DNA of 49,587 nucleotides from an uncultured Ruminococcus sp. (GCA_902782445.1 CACZNC010000023.1:1-49587), one strand, 5' to 3'. Shown: positions 15,631 through 23,607, numbered from the stretch's first letter. A program made the numbers and translations. The notes: generated by a model not told the origin, from the letters alone.

Positions 15631-16531
15631 GCCGCCTCACCTCGATCCGCCGCCCGCCCGAGACCGTGACCCGGACCCGCCCGTCCTCCTCCCGCTCCTC
15701 CCCGCCCGTCCCGGAAAGGGGCAGGATCCCGCAGAGGACGTCGAAGAGCCCCTCCCGGACGAGAGGATGGGCGAGAACGGTGCGGAAATCCCCGCCGTGG
15801 ACGCTGCACACCGCCGCCGTACCCGATCCCCGCACCGCCCGGACAGCAGCCGCGTCTCCCTCCCCGGTCAGTTCGTCGCAGACGAGGATCTCGGGGGACA
15901 TGGCCCGGACTGCGGCCTCCATCCCGGCTCCCCGCGGCCATCCCCGGTAGAAATCCGCCGTGAGATCCGTCCCCAGCCCCGCCCCCAGCTCGAACCGGGT
16001 GTCGATCACGGCGAGGCGGCGGCAGTACGGGGCGGAGGCGAGGGAGGCGATGAGTTCCCGCAGAAGGGTGGTCTTCCCCATCCCCGGCGCGGACCAGACG
16101 AGGACGCTCTTTCCGGCGGCGGCGAGGGGCAGAACGGCGGACGCGGCACCGGGTCTGCGCTTCGGGAGGCGGATGCAGACGGAGGAGATGTCCCGGAGGG
16201 ACCGGACCCTTCCGTCCTCGGTCACGGCGACCCCTGCCACTCCCGCCCGGATCCCGCCCTCCGCCGCCACGATGCCCTCCCGGATCTCGTCGGCATGGGC
16301 GTAGAGGGATCCCCCGCAGAGCAGGCGCACGGTCTCCGCGGTCTCCTCCTTCGTGGCCGACACTTCGCAGGAGAGGTTCCCGCCCTCCGCCGTGAGACAG
16401 CAGAGTCCCCCGGCCCGGATGCGGATCTCGGAAATCCCCCCACCGTCCCCGCCCGTTCGTTCCGCGGCCCGCCGGAGGCGTTCGGGGAGACAAGCGAGAG
16501 CACTCCGCCACGCGCGGTTCTCCGCCTCCAT
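15623..16531 (-). CDS. spoIIIAA: Stage III sporulation protein AA (secretion-type ATPase)
   Basis: SpoIIIAA is the ATPase of the mother-cell-to-forespore channel. This 302-residue copy has Walker A APGMGKTT (residues 148-155) and Walker B EILVCDE. The block RLAVIDTRFELG stands where the family has its conserved Glu-rich stretch. The N-terminal region carries SEIRIRAGG, the usual SpoIIIAA opening. The ATG follows AAAGGGGG. It is first in the operon, 37 bp from a sigma-E-like -10, so expression should be limited to the mother cell. All eight genes AA-AH are present in standard order. Confidence 0.96.
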   Translation of the reverse strand: MEAENRAWRSALACLPERLRRAAERTGGDGGGISEIRIRAGGLCCLTAEGGNLSCEVSATKEETAETVRLLCGGSLYAHADEIREGIVAAEGGIRAGVAGVAVTEDGRVRSLRDISSVCIRLPKRRPGAASAVLPLAAAGKSVLVWSAPGMGKTTLLRELIASLASAPYCRRLAVIDTRFELGAGLGTDLTADFYRGWPRGAGMEAAVRAMSPEILVCDELTGEGDAAAVRAVRGSGTAAVCSVHGGDFRTVLAHPLVREGLFDVLCGILPLSGTGGEEREEDGRVRVTVSGGRRIEVRRLA

Positions 16532-16567
16532 GTTCCCGCCCCCTTTTCCGTCTCACATTTCGGGATC

Positions 16568-16597
16568 ATTCTATGCGTCCCGGACAGGCAGTATGAC
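16568..16597 (-). promoter_or_regulatory. Sigma-E-type promoter of spoIIIA
   Basis: On the minus strand GTCATACT (16590-16597) and CATAGAAT (16568-16575) are placed so that ATA and CATA are 16 bp apart. This matches the ATA-16-CATACAnT rule of mother-cell sigma-E at all but one key base. No sigma-A pair is present. Confidence 0.75.
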
Positions 16598-16707
16598 GGA
16601 AGTGCGCGGCAATCGCGGGAAATCGAGGGCATGAAAAAAAGCGGCTCCGGCCCGGGGATTCCGGGGGAGTCGCCTGATTTTCGGGAACAAATTGTGCCGC
16701 AGGGGGA

Positions 16708-17188
16708 AACGCGGCTTCCCCGAAATGAAGCCCTACTGAACAAGTTCAGCGGCAAGAACTTCTGATGTGGATAGGGACAGGATATACCAATCACGTATCG
16801 TCGAAACCTTGGCACACCAATATAGTTATCCAACCATATCAGAGTTATCGTTCGTGAGCTCAATGTTACGGCTGACATAAGCGAGAATTCCCAAAGGGGA
16901 TTCTCGGGGGTGGGACAGCCCGAGTCATGTTTGGATATATGGTATTATGTTACGGCTGACAGTAGCGAGAATTCCCGAAGGGGATTCTCGGGGGTGGGAT
17001 GGCCCGTGTCATGTTTGGATATATGGTATTATGTTACGGCTGACGGTAGCGAGAATTCCCGAAGGGGATTCTCGGGGGGTGGGATGGCCCGTGTCATGTT
17101 TGGATATATGGTATTCCCACCCCGTCGTTCGCATTCTACGGAGAGCGTTCAAAACCCATTTAGTTAGCTTTTTGTCTTGTGAATGGTA
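16708..17188. mobile_element. MITE copy 4, expanded and eroded at its left end
   Basis: This copy is inverted relative to copies 3 and 5. It contains the shared blocks AACGCGGCTTCC, ACCTTGGCACACCAATATAG and AGTTAGCTTTTT, plus three tandem copies of an 84-bp unit. The right end finishes GAATGGTA at 17188. It is followed by TTA (17189-17191), which has the TNA target form and is also the TAA stop codon of the kinase gene. The left terminal repeat is not recognisable, so the exact left boundary is uncertain. The rest of the gap 16598-16707 holds only a GC-rich stem-loop (near 16640-16675). Confidence 0.65.
16863..17115. repeat. Three tandem 84-bp repeats inside MITE copy 4
   Basis: Units begin with ATGTTACGGCTGAC at 16863, 16947 and 17031 (84, 84 and 85 bp). 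Each holds a 10-bp stem GAGAATTCCC-GAA-GGGGATTCTC (one G-T pair) and ends CATGTTTGGATATATGGTATT. Units 2 and 3 are nearly identical, while unit 1 has several substitutions. A single inverted copy is in MITE copy 5 and none is in copy 3. Short frames across it are not genes. Confidence 0.9.
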
Positions 17189-17806
17189 TTAATGGATCAT
17201 AGCGGCGTAATCCGCGATCAGATCGGCGGCGCCTTCCACTCCGATGCGGTCGGTGGAGATCACGAGGTCGTACTTGTCCGCTCTTCCCCACTTCTCGCCG
17301 GTGTAGTAGCTGTAATAATTCGCGCGCCTCTTGTCGGTCTTGACGATGAGATCCCGGGCGGCGTTTTCGGTGAGTTCGTGGCGCGCCATCACGGCGCGGA
17401 CGCGGTTGTCGAAATCGGAGGTGATATACACGCGCACGAGATTTTTCCGCCCGGCGAGCACGTAGTCCGCGCACCGTCCGACGATGATCGCGCCCTCTCC
17501 CGTCCCCGCGAGCTCCTTGATGATCTCGGACTGGACGACGAAAAGGCGGTCGTTGATGGGGAGGTTCACATGCTCCACCCCGTGGTTGTAGATGGAAGAA
17601 CCGAGGGCCAGCGTATAGAGCAGGCTGTTGGCGGCCTTCTCGTCGGCATTCTGGAGCGCGTCGGAGCTCAAGCCGCTCTTCTGCGCCGCCATGGTGATGA
17701 GATCCTTGTCGTAGAATTTGACTCCGATCTTTTCGGACAGTCTGAGGCCCACCTCCCTGCCTCCGCTGCCGTACTGTCTGGCGATTGTCACGATGACGTT
17801 CTGCAT
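17189..17806 (-). CDS. Cytidylate kinase-like P-loop protein
   Basis: This 205-residue protein belongs to the cytidylate-kinase-like family widespread in gut Clostridia. A P-loop IARQYGSGGREVG lies at residues 8-20, then KFYDKDLI, GRCADYVL and a lid region with RRANYYSYYTGEKWG. True Cmk proteins have a longer NMP-binding insert and a GPxGxGKS loop, so the substrate here is uncertain. It is last in the tsaE-tsaB-rpiB cluster, 57 bp after rpiB. Its TAA stop is the flank of MITE copy 4. Confidence 0.88.
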   Translation of the reverse strand: MQNVIVTIARQYGSGGREVGLRLSEKIGVKFYDKDLITMAAQKSGLSSDALQNADEKAANSLLYTLALGSSIYNHGVEHVNLPINDRLFVVQSEIIKELAGTGEGAIIVGRCADYVLAGRKNLVRVYITSDFDNRVRAVMARHELTENAARDLIVKTDKRRANYYSYYTGEKWGRADKYDLVISTDRIGVEGAADLIADYAAMIH

Positions 17807-17863
17807 GTGTTTCTCCTTTCTCTGTTCGATTCCGATATGCGTTTCCCGGATCTCCGGGCGGGT

Positions 17864-18316
17864 TTACTCCCTGTTTTCGAGATCCGCGATCAGTCCGACG
17901 CGGCGGGCGTGCTTGCCCCCTTCGAATCCCGACGTGACGAAGGCGGTGACGAGCTCCCACGCCAGCCCCTCCCCGACCACTCTCGCGCCGAGGCAGAGGA
18001 CGTTCGCGTCGTTGTGGAGTCTCGTGTACCGGGCTGAGAACACGTCGGAGCAGCAGGCGGCCCGGATCCCGCGGATCTTGTTGGCGGCGATGCTCATCCC
18101 GACGCCGGTCCCGCAGCAGAGGACGCAGAGGTCCGCTTTCCCTTCCAGCACGAGGCGGCACCCTTTTTCGGCGTAGACGGGGTAGTCGCAGCTTTCCGCC
18201 GAATCGCATCCCGCGTCGGCGACGGCGTATCCCTCCTCCGTCAGCTTCTTTTTCAGAGCTTCCTTCAGCGGGAATCCCGCGTGGTCGGAGGCGAGGGCGA
18301 TCGTTTTCTTCTCCAT
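17864..18316 (-). CDS. rpiB: Ribose-5-phosphate isomerase B
   Basis: This 150-residue RpiB/LacAB-family isomerase interconverts ribose 5-phosphate and ribulose 5-phosphate in the pentose phosphate pathway. ASDHAGFPLK supplies His12 and CCGTGVGMSI the catalytic Cys68. RLHNDANVLCLGAR is the conserved substrate-binding stretch. The length is standard. It lies 25 bp after tsaB. Allose-phosphate isomerase activity is an alternative in this family. Confidence 0.94.
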   Translation of the reverse strand: MEKKTIALASDHAGFPLKEALKKKLTEEGYAVADAGCDSAESCDYPVYAEKGCRLVLEGKADLCVLCCGTGVGMSIAANKIRGIRAACCSDVFSARYTRLHNDANVLCLGARVVGEGLAWELVTAFVTSGFEGGKHARRVGLIADLENRE

Positions 18317-18341
18317 GGCGTCTTCTCCTGTTCTGACGGTT

Positions 18342-19064
18342 TCATTCCCTTTTCCCGGCGAGGCGTTCTTCCCGTTCCCTCTCCGCCTGGGATTTTTTCA
18401 GATAGACCGGAACGAGGGCGGCGGAATCGAAAAGATCCCGGTTTCCGTCCGCTTCGATCCATTTTTCCCACGCGCGGCGTCCGATCCCGGCGGCGGAGGG
18501 ATTGCGCAATAGGGCTGGGGCGGGTCTCGCGTTTCCGGGGCAGTCGGCCCTCGCGAGCATGGCGTCAGCGGCGTCCCCGGTGAAGGCGATCCGTTCTCCG
18601 GGATAAGCGCCGAGGAGCTTCATGAGTTCATCCGCGGGCAGCTGGGCGTCGGGGGTGAGCCGTTCGACCTTCCCGTCGGAGGATGCGCGGAAGACGGCGG
18701 TGAAGACGGTCCCCCGCCGGGCGTCGATCACGGGAACGGCTATGCTGTCGACTCCCGCGAACTGATACGCCATCCCTTCGAGGGTGGAGACCCCAGCGGC
18801 CGGCGTATTGCCCGCGAACGCGAGTCCCTTGACGGTGGAGACGCCGATGCGCACGCCCGTGAAGGATCCGGGACCGACGGACGCGGCGTACAGTCCGATC
18901 CCGGAAAAGTCGGTCTTCGCGGCTTTGAGCAGGTCTTCGATCATCGGGAGCAGGACCGCGCTGTGGGTGTCGGTCTTCACGAAGGATTCCCCGATCAGCT
19001 CCCCGTCTTCGAGGAGGGCGGCGGAGGCGGTCTTCGAGGAGGATTCGACGGCTAAGATCTTCAT
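18342..19064 (-). CDS. tsaB: tRNA threonylcarbamoyladenosine biosynthesis protein TsaB
   Basis: TsaB partners TsaD and TsaE in forming the t6A modification of ANN-decoding tRNAs. This 240-residue copy has the ASKHA-fold landmarks KILAVESSSKTASAA at the start and VGPGSFTGVRIGVSTVKGLA (near 70-90). The ATG at 19064 overlaps the tsaE stop by 4 nt and gives the canonical N-terminus; the frame stays open upstream only as a shadow of tsaE. tsaD is not in the window. Confidence 0.95.
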   Translation of the reverse strand: MKILAVESSSKTASAALLEDGELIGESFVKTDTHSAVLLPMIEDLLKAAKTDFSGIGLYAASVGPGSFTGVRIGVSTVKGLAFAGNTPAAGVSTLEGMAYQFAGVDSIAVPVIDARRGTVFTAVFRASSDGKVERLTPDAQLPADELMKLLGAYPGERIAFTGDAADAMLARADCPGNARPAPALLRNPSAAGIGRRAWEKWIEADGNRDLFDSAALVPVYLKKSQAEREREERLAGKRE

Positions 19065-19519
19065 GCTTCCTTCTCCTCTCCGATCCCCCGGACCGCGATG
19101 CGCCGCTCGTCCCCTTCGAGCTTTTCGATCCGCACTTCGACGGCGTCCGGCGGGAGGGAGTCCCCGAGGCGTTCGCTCCATTCCGCGGCGCAGATCCCTC
19201 CGGCGACGTAGTCCTCAAATCCGAATCCGTCGAGCTCGTCCTCTTCGGCGATGCGGTACAGATCGAAGTGGAACAGCGGCACGGGTCCGCGGCGGTATTC
19301 GTTGACGAGAGTATAGGTGGGACTCTTCACGCGGCTGCCGGGGGAAAGGATGGCGGCGAGGCCCCGCACGAAGACGGTCTTCCCGGCTCCGAGATCCCCG
19401 TAAAGGGCGATGAAGGGGCGCGCGCCGGTGTCCCGGATGATCTCCCCGAGGCGGCGTCCGGCGGCTTCGGTCTCTTCGGCGTTCCGGGTGATGATGTCGA
19501 TGGCGTACTGTTCGTTCAT
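19061..19519 (-). CDS. tsaE: tRNA threonylcarbamoyladenosine biosynthesis ATPase TsaE
   Basis: This is a 152-residue P-loop ATPase that drives the TsaBDE complex in t6A synthesis. Walker A is GDLGAGKT (residues 41-48). SPTYTLVNEY and FHFDLYRI are conserved family blocks, and CAAEWSERLGDSLP matches the family's WPE/WSE region. It leads the operon tsaE-tsaB-rpiB-kinase and has its own promoter. Confidence 0.96.
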   Translation of the reverse strand: MNEQYAIDIITRNAEETEAAGRRLGEIIRDTGARPFIALYGDLGAGKTVFVRGLAAILSPGSRVKSPTYTLVNEYRRGPVPLFHFDLYRIAEEDELDGFGFEDYVAGGICAAEWSERLGDSLPPDAVEVRIEKLEGDERRIAVRGIGEEKEA

Positions 19520-19551
19520 GGCGTATCCGGCTTCCTTGATTCTCTGTGGAT

Positions 19552-19580
19552 ATTATACCACGGATCCCGGAAAAATACAA
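19552..19580 (-). promoter_or_regulatory. Sigma-A promoter of the tsaE operon
   Basis: TTGTAT (19575-19580), a 17-bp spacer and TATAAT (19552-19557) with an upstream TGG extension on the minus strand. Confidence 0.75.
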
Positions 19581-19597
19581 GAACTTTTTCCTCCCGA

Positions 19598-19645
19598 ACA
19601 AAAAGGAACCGCGTCCCCCGTCCGGCGGTGGAACGGAGAGCGCGG
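19598..19645 (-). terminator. Probable terminator after larC
   Basis: On the minus strand CCGCG (19641-19645) and CGCGG (19609-19613) enclose an inner TCTCC/GGGGGA pairing. A T-rich tract TTCCTTTTTG follows. It lies directly past the larC stop. Confidence 0.5.
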
Positions 19646-19652
19646 CTGGGAT

Positions 19653-20975
19653 TCAATTCTTCCCGTCGAGTTCGGCGCGGACTTCGAAGAGGCTTCTGCC
19701 GGTCTCGCGGGCGATTCTGGCGAGATCCTCGAATTCCGGCTTGGTCCTTGTGACGCCGTAGCCGGAAGACCGTTTTTCCCGCACGGGACCGGACGCGGTT
19801 TCCCGGGTGACGACGGATCTCTCCAGCGTCCGGCGGGCGACGGGGAGTTCGCGGATACCGATGGTGGTCGTGTGGCAAAAGATCGCGGCGGCAAGCGCAT
19901 CGGCGTCTTCCGGGCGGCAGAGGACCGAGAAGACCGTTCCGGGGCGGTTCTTCTTCATCCCGGCGGGGACGGTCCAGCAGTCTAGGGCTCCGGCGTCGAA
20001 CATTCTCTCCATGGCAAAGCCGATCTCCTCCGCCGTCATGTCGTCGAGGTTGCAGGCGAGCAGGACCGCGTCCCCGGTTTTGTTCTCCGTCTCACCGATG
20101 AAGGCCCGGACGCAGTTTGCCGCCTCGAAGTCCTTCTTTCCCATGCCGAAGCCCGTCTTTTCGATCCGCATGACGGGCATGTCCCCGAATCGGGCGGCGA
20201 AATGCTTCAGCAGAGCGGCTCCCGTGGGCGTGCAGAGTTCTCCGCGGATCCCGCCTCCGTAGATCGGAACGCCCGTGAGGATCCGCGCGGTCGCGGGCGC
20301 CGGGACAGGCAGGATCCCGTGGGCGCACCGGACGTTGCCCGATCCGACGTGGACGGGGGAGACGACGACCTCGTCCGGGGCAAGCTCCGCCATCGCGAGG
20401 CAGACGGCCGTGATATCGGCGACGGCGTCCATCGTCCCGACCTCGTGGAAGTGGATCTCGTCGACCGGCACGCCGTGGACCGCGCTCTCCGCCTCCGCGA
20501 TCAGCCCGTAAACCGCCATGACGTCCTCCCGCACCTTTTCCGGCAGATCGAGGTGGTCCCGGACGATGTGGCCGATATCGTGCAGGGAGGAATGATGGTG
20601 GTGATGGCTGTGGTCATGATCGTGCTCATGCTCATGGTCGTGGTGGTGCTCATAATCGAGATCGTGGTCATGGTGATGTTCGTGTTCATGATCGTGATCG
20701 TGTTCATGATCGTGCTCATGCTCATGATCGTGGCGGTGGTGGTCATGGGGATGGTCCTCGCCCGGTTCCTCTTCCTCTCCGTTCACGGTGACGGTCATGT
20801 GCGAGCCGGTGATCCCGCATTTGACGGAGGGTTCCAGCCGGTAGACAACGCCGGGGATGCCGAGGGAATTGAGCTTTTCCGTAAATGCCGCCGGATCCGG
20901 CAAGAGTTCCGCCAGAGCCGCCGAGAGCATATCCCCCGCCGCGCCCATATTGCATTCGATGTACAGGGTTTTCAT
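19653..20975 (-). CDS. larC: Nickel insertion protein of the nickel-pincer cofactor (LarC), single-frame, His-rich
   Basis: LarC inserts nickel into the pyridinium bis-thiocarboxylate nucleotide to finish the cofactor of lactate racemase and relatives. This 440-residue protein has the N-terminal LYIECNMGAAGDMLSAAL, then VDEIHFHEVGTMDAVADI, LCTPTGAALLKHF and LACNLDDMTAEEIGFAMERM. A His/Asp/Glu-rich segment at about residues 75-128 holds roughly 30 histidines and should bind nickel. Lactobacillus LarC needs a programmed frameshift between LarC1 and LarC2; here both halves lie in one frame. The ATG at 20975 follows AAAGGA. No larA, larB or larE is in the window. Confidence 0.95.
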   Translation of the reverse strand: MKTLYIECNMGAAGDMLSAALAELLPDPAAFTEKLNSLGIPGVVYRLEPSVKCGITGSHMTVTVNGEEEEPGEDHPHDHHRHDHEHEHDHEHDHDHEHEHHHDHDLDYEHHHDHEHEHDHDHSHHHHHSSLHDIGHIVRDHLDLPEKVREDVMAVYGLIAEAESAVHGVPVDEIHFHEVGTMDAVADITAVCLAMAELAPDEVVVSPVHVGSGNVRCAHGILPVPAPATARILTGVPIYGGGIRGELCTPTGAALLKHFAARFGDMPVMRIEKTGFGMGKKDFEAANCVRAFIGETENKTGDAVLLACNLDDMTAEEIGFAMERMFDAGALDCWTVPAGMKKNRPGTVFSVLCRPEDADALAAAIFCHTTTIGIRELPVARRTLERSVVTRETASGPVREKRSSGYGVTRTKPEFEDLARIARETGRSLFEVRAELDGKN

Positions 20976-21007
20976 ACGCGTATCCTTTCTCCCGGCCGCC
21001 CTCACTC

Positions 21008-21055
21008 AAAAAGGCATACGGTCCCCCGGACAGATCCCAGTCGGACGTATGCCTT
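21008..21055 (-). promoter_or_regulatory. Terminator-like hairpin in the larC leader
   Basis: Between the larC promoter and its ATG the minus strand has a perfect 10-bp stem, AAGGCATACG (from 21055) with CGTATGCCTT (to 21011), running into TTTTTGAG. An outer 7-bp pair CGGCCGC/GCGGCCG (21057-21063 with 20993-20999) encloses it and could compete with or extend it, close to the ribosome binding site. It may be an attenuator for larC, or the terminator of the upstream operon placed downstream of the larC promoter. I cannot match it to a named riboswitch. Confidence 0.6.
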
Positions 21056-21092
21056 CGCGGCCGTTTTTCCCGCTTCGTGCGGAATTATTGCA

Positions 21093-21121
21093 ATTATACC
21101 ATGTTTTTGAAATAATGTCAA
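21093..21121 (-). promoter_or_regulatory. Sigma-A promoter of larC
   Basis: A consensus TTGACA (21116-21121), 17-bp spacer and TATAAT (21093-21098) with TGG extension on the minus strand. The -35 box overlaps the stop codon of the preceding gene. The 5' leader is about 110 nt. Confidence 0.85.
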
Positions 21122-21516
21122 GATCCCGGGAGCATCTCGATCCGCGTGAACACCCGGTTTTCGCAGTTCTTTTCCTCGCATACCCGGAGGCGTACCCGCG
21201 GTTCCGGATCGGTGCGGGGATCCCATTCTTCGAAGCCGATGCGTTCCGCGCCGACCGCCGCCTCCCGGAACACCTCTTCCGTCCCGTCGTCATACCGGAC
21301 GGAAACCGCGGCTCCGGACTTTGTGAAAGGACCGAGGAGGGAATGGCGCCGCTCCGCCGAATCGGTCAGGACCCCTTCGACGACGGCCTCGGTCCCGGGG
21401 ATCGGCTGTTCTGCGGGTCCGGGTCTTGTCACGAACCACAAAAGCAGCCCGAGGACCGCCCAGGGAAGGGAGAACACGCCCATCCAGCGCAGGATCCGTC
21501 TCCGGTCTTCGCTCAC
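21118..21516 (-). CDS. Small membrane-anchored protein of unknown function
   Basis: This 132-residue protein has one N-terminal membrane helix (FSLPWAVLGLLLWFV) followed by a polar domain facing outside if the N-terminus is cytoplasmic (RRRILR precedes the helix). Two cysteines (CEEKNC) lie near the end. I do not recognise the family. It is the last gene of the cluster nuclease-nrdR-histidine phosphatase, 22 bp downstream of the phosphatase gene. Confidence 0.75.
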   Translation of the reverse strand: MSEDRRRILRWMGVFSLPWAVLGLLLWFVTRPGPAEQPIPGTEAVVEGVLTDSAERRHSLLGPFTKSGAAVSVRYDDGTEEVFREAAVGAERIGFEEWDPRTDPEPRVRLRVCEEKNCENRVFTRIEMLPGS

Positions 21517-21538
21517 GGGGTCCTCCTTTCGGATCGGT

Positions 21539-22258
21539 TCAGATGACGAAGTGGGTGTGGTATCTGAGATCGGCGTACCCGTCCTCGGCGAGGTGGGACA
21601 TATCGGAGAGGCAGAGGCATTTCGGCACGGTGCGTCCGCATTTCCGGTTCGAGAAGTTCAAAACGGTCACGCCGGTGTGGGTGACGTCGAACTCCGCCCA
21701 GAAGATGTTCGGCGGGATCCGCAGAAGGTGGGACAGCCACGTCAGCCCGAATCCCTGATGGCAGAAGACGGCAACCCGTTCGTCGTTCGGCCGCTCGATC
21801 CGGTAGTCGTTCCCCTCGCGGACATAGCCGAGGCGGGCGAGGAATTCGTCGGACTCCCCCTGCAGGGCGGCATATCCGTCCTTCCCGTTCACGATGGTCT
21901 TCATGGCGTCGATCTCGTACCAGCGGTCCCCGGCGTCCCGATTCTCGCCCCGGACGAAGGAGCCGATGTCGTCGATGTTCCAGACCCATGTCCTCCGGCC
22001 TTCTCCGAGATCCCGGGTGAAGCGGGACCAGGCAAGATTCTCCGAGCACCAGGGTTCGATGCCGATGGGCAGACCGAGGGCGTGGGCCGTGGGTTCCGCC
22101 GTCTCGATGGCCCGGCGCAGGGGGGAGGAGTAGATCCGGGTGATCCCCGCTCTCACCATCCGGGGGACGAGGGCGCGGGCCTGTTTGCGTCCGGTCTCCG
22201 TGAGCTGTTCCTTCGGCCCGTAGACCGGGTGGCCGTGGCGGACGATATAAAGAAACAT
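21539..22258 (-). CDS. Histidine phosphatase superfamily protein
   Basis: This 239-residue phosphoglycerate-mutase-fold enzyme has the catalytic RHG at residues 7-9 and SSPLRRAIETAE with the second phosphate-binding arginine. VAVFCHQGFGLTWLSHLL supplies the second catalytic histidine. The region from 85 to 150 is an insert larger than in small acid phosphatases. Substrates in this family range from sugar phosphates to cobalamin precursors and cannot be told here. It starts 3 bp after nrdR. Confidence 0.9.
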   Translation of the reverse strand: MFLYIVRHGHPVYGPKEQLTETGRKQARALVPRMVRAGITRIYSSPLRRAIETAEPTAHALGLPIGIEPWCSENLAWSRFTRDLGEGRRTWVWNIDDIGSFVRGENRDAGDRWYEIDAMKTIVNGKDGYAALQGESDEFLARLGYVREGNDYRIERPNDERVAVFCHQGFGLTWLSHLLRIPPNIFWAEFDVTHTGVTVLNFSNRKCGRTVPKCLCLSDMSHLAEDGYADLRYHTHFVI

Positions 22259-22261
22259 GGC

Positions 22262-22720
22262 TTATTTCCCTTCCTGTTTCAGTTCCGAGATCTCCCGCAT
22301 GAAGGTGTCGATGTCCTTGAACTCCCGGTGCACGGAGGCGAAGCGCACGTAGGCCACGGGATCCAGTTCCTTGAGCCTTTCCATCGCCAGCTCCCCGATG
22401 CGGTTGGAGGTGATCTCGGATTTCATGCTGCCCTGGATCTGGGCTTCGATCCAGTCGGCGACCTCCTTCGGGTTGACGGGACGCTTCTCGCAGGCCTTGT
22501 AAAGCCCGGTGAGCAGCTTGTTCCTGTCGAAGATCTCCCGGGAGCCGTCCTTCTTGATGACGAAGGGGTTCGTCTGGTCGATGATCTCGTAGGTGGTGAA
22601 ACGGGCGCGGCATCCGAGACACTCGCGGCGGCGCTTGATGCTGTTGTTCTCTTCGATGGGGCGGCTGTCGATCACCTTGCTGTCTTCATAGCCGCAGACG
22701 GGACACTTCATCCCTTTCAT
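22262..22720 (-). CDS. nrdR: Transcriptional repressor NrdR
   Basis: NrdR represses ribonucleotide reductase genes by sensing ATP/dATP. This 152-residue copy has the zinc ribbon CPVCGYEDSKVIDSRP...CLGCRARFTTYE and the ATP-cone region from RNKLLTGLYKACEKRPV onward. The ATG at 22720 is chosen for GGAGGT 6 nt upstream; a second ATG at 22711 is possible. No ribonucleotide reductase gene or NrdR box was noticed in the window. Confidence 0.95.
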   Translation of the reverse strand: MKGMKCPVCGYEDSKVIDSRPIEENNSIKRRRECLGCRARFTTYEIIDQTNPFVIKKDGSREIFDRNKLLTGLYKACEKRPVNPKEVADWIEAQIQGSMKSEITSNRIGELAMERLKELDPVAYVRFASVHREFKDIDTFMREISELKQEGK

Positions 22721-22782
22721 AAACGCACCTCCGGCGGATGGGTAAGCTGGAAAAACGGAATGGGGCCGACGGGATCTCCGGT

Positions 22783-23565
22783 TCAGAATTCGAGATCCGC
22801 GCCGACGGGATAATGATCGGAGAAGGGGAGGCCGTCCCTTTCGTTGCGGGCGGCAAAGGATTTCGACGCGTCGCAGGGCAGGGTCGTGAAGACGTAGTCG
22901 ATCTTCGAGCCGGGCCAGTCTTTCCGGAAGCCGTGGAAGGTCGGGCCCACGTCCGCCGTCACGTCTTTCAGCGGTTCCCGGCATCCCGCGAAGGTCACCA
23001 CGGACTTGTAGACGAGGCTGTCCGGGGTCACGTTGAAGTCGCCCGTCAGAACGACCGGCAGGGGATTCTCCGCATAGTCCGACGCGATGCGGTTGAGGAT
23101 CAGGGAAATACCCTGTGCCTGCGCAAAGGCGCCGACGTGGTCGAGGTGGGTGTTGTAATGGCGGAGGCATTTTCCGGATTCCCGTTCCCGGAGGGTGGTG
23201 CAGGTGCAGATCCGCGGGCAGTCGCTCTGGTCGGTGGAGAAGCGGGAGCCGGGGATCCGCGGGGTATCGGAGAGCCAGAAGGTCTCGAGGAACACGAGAT
23301 CGAAGCGGCTCTTGCGGAACAGCACGACATTGCTTTCGCCGAGCAGATCCCGGTCCCGCCCGACGCCGCAGACCTGAAAATCGGTGAAATTGTCGATCAG
23401 CCACTGTCTCTGGGGCGGCTGGGTCTCCTGAAAACCGATGAGGTCCGGTTCGTAGGCGAGGAATTCGTCGAGGATGAGTTTCGAGCGTTCCGCGAAGGTG
23501 CGGCCCCCGGTCTTCTTACAGTTGTCGGTCAGGATATTGAACGAAAAAACACGGATGCTGCTCAT
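22783..23565 (-). CDS. Endonuclease/exonuclease/phosphatase family protein
   Basis: This 260-residue DNase I-like phosphoesterase shows the family's catalytic points in order: RVFSFNILTDN, LIGFQETQ (metal-binding Glu), YNTHLDH, VVLTGDFNVTPDS and SDHYPVGADL (catalytic His). Such proteins without extra domains hydrolyse phosphodiesters or phospholipid headgroups. No signal peptide is present, so it is probably cytoplasmic. It has its own promoter and is followed 62 bp later by nrdR. Confidence 0.9.
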   Translation of the reverse strand: MSSIRVFSFNILTDNCKKTGGRTFAERSKLILDEFLAYEPDLIGFQETQPPQRQWLIDNFTDFQVCGVGRDRDLLGESNVVLFRKSRFDLVFLETFWLSDTPRIPGSRFSTDQSDCPRICTCTTLRERESGKCLRHYNTHLDHVGAFAQAQGISLILNRIASDYAENPLPVVLTGDFNVTPDSLVYKSVVTFAGCREPLKDVTADVGPTFHGFRKDWPGSKIDYVFTTLPCDASKSFAARNERDGLPFSDHYPVGADLEF

Positions 23566-23607
23566 GGCGCGTTCCTTTCTTTCCGGTGAATTCTTTCTGT
23601 CTATGAA

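Noticed and set aside
16863..17115. CRISPR-like array of three repeats
   Set aside because: The units are directly joined with no unique spacers, contain a hairpin, and recur singly inside another mobile element copy. No cas genes are nearby.
16910..17167. Plus-strand ORFs with repeated peptide across the 84-bp repeats
   Set aside because: They arise because 84 is divisible by three. There is no ribosome binding site, and the sequence is mobile-element DNA.
21007..21063. NiCo or ZTP riboswitch in the larC leader
   Set aside because: I could not match the conserved core of either class by eye, so only a hairpin is reported.
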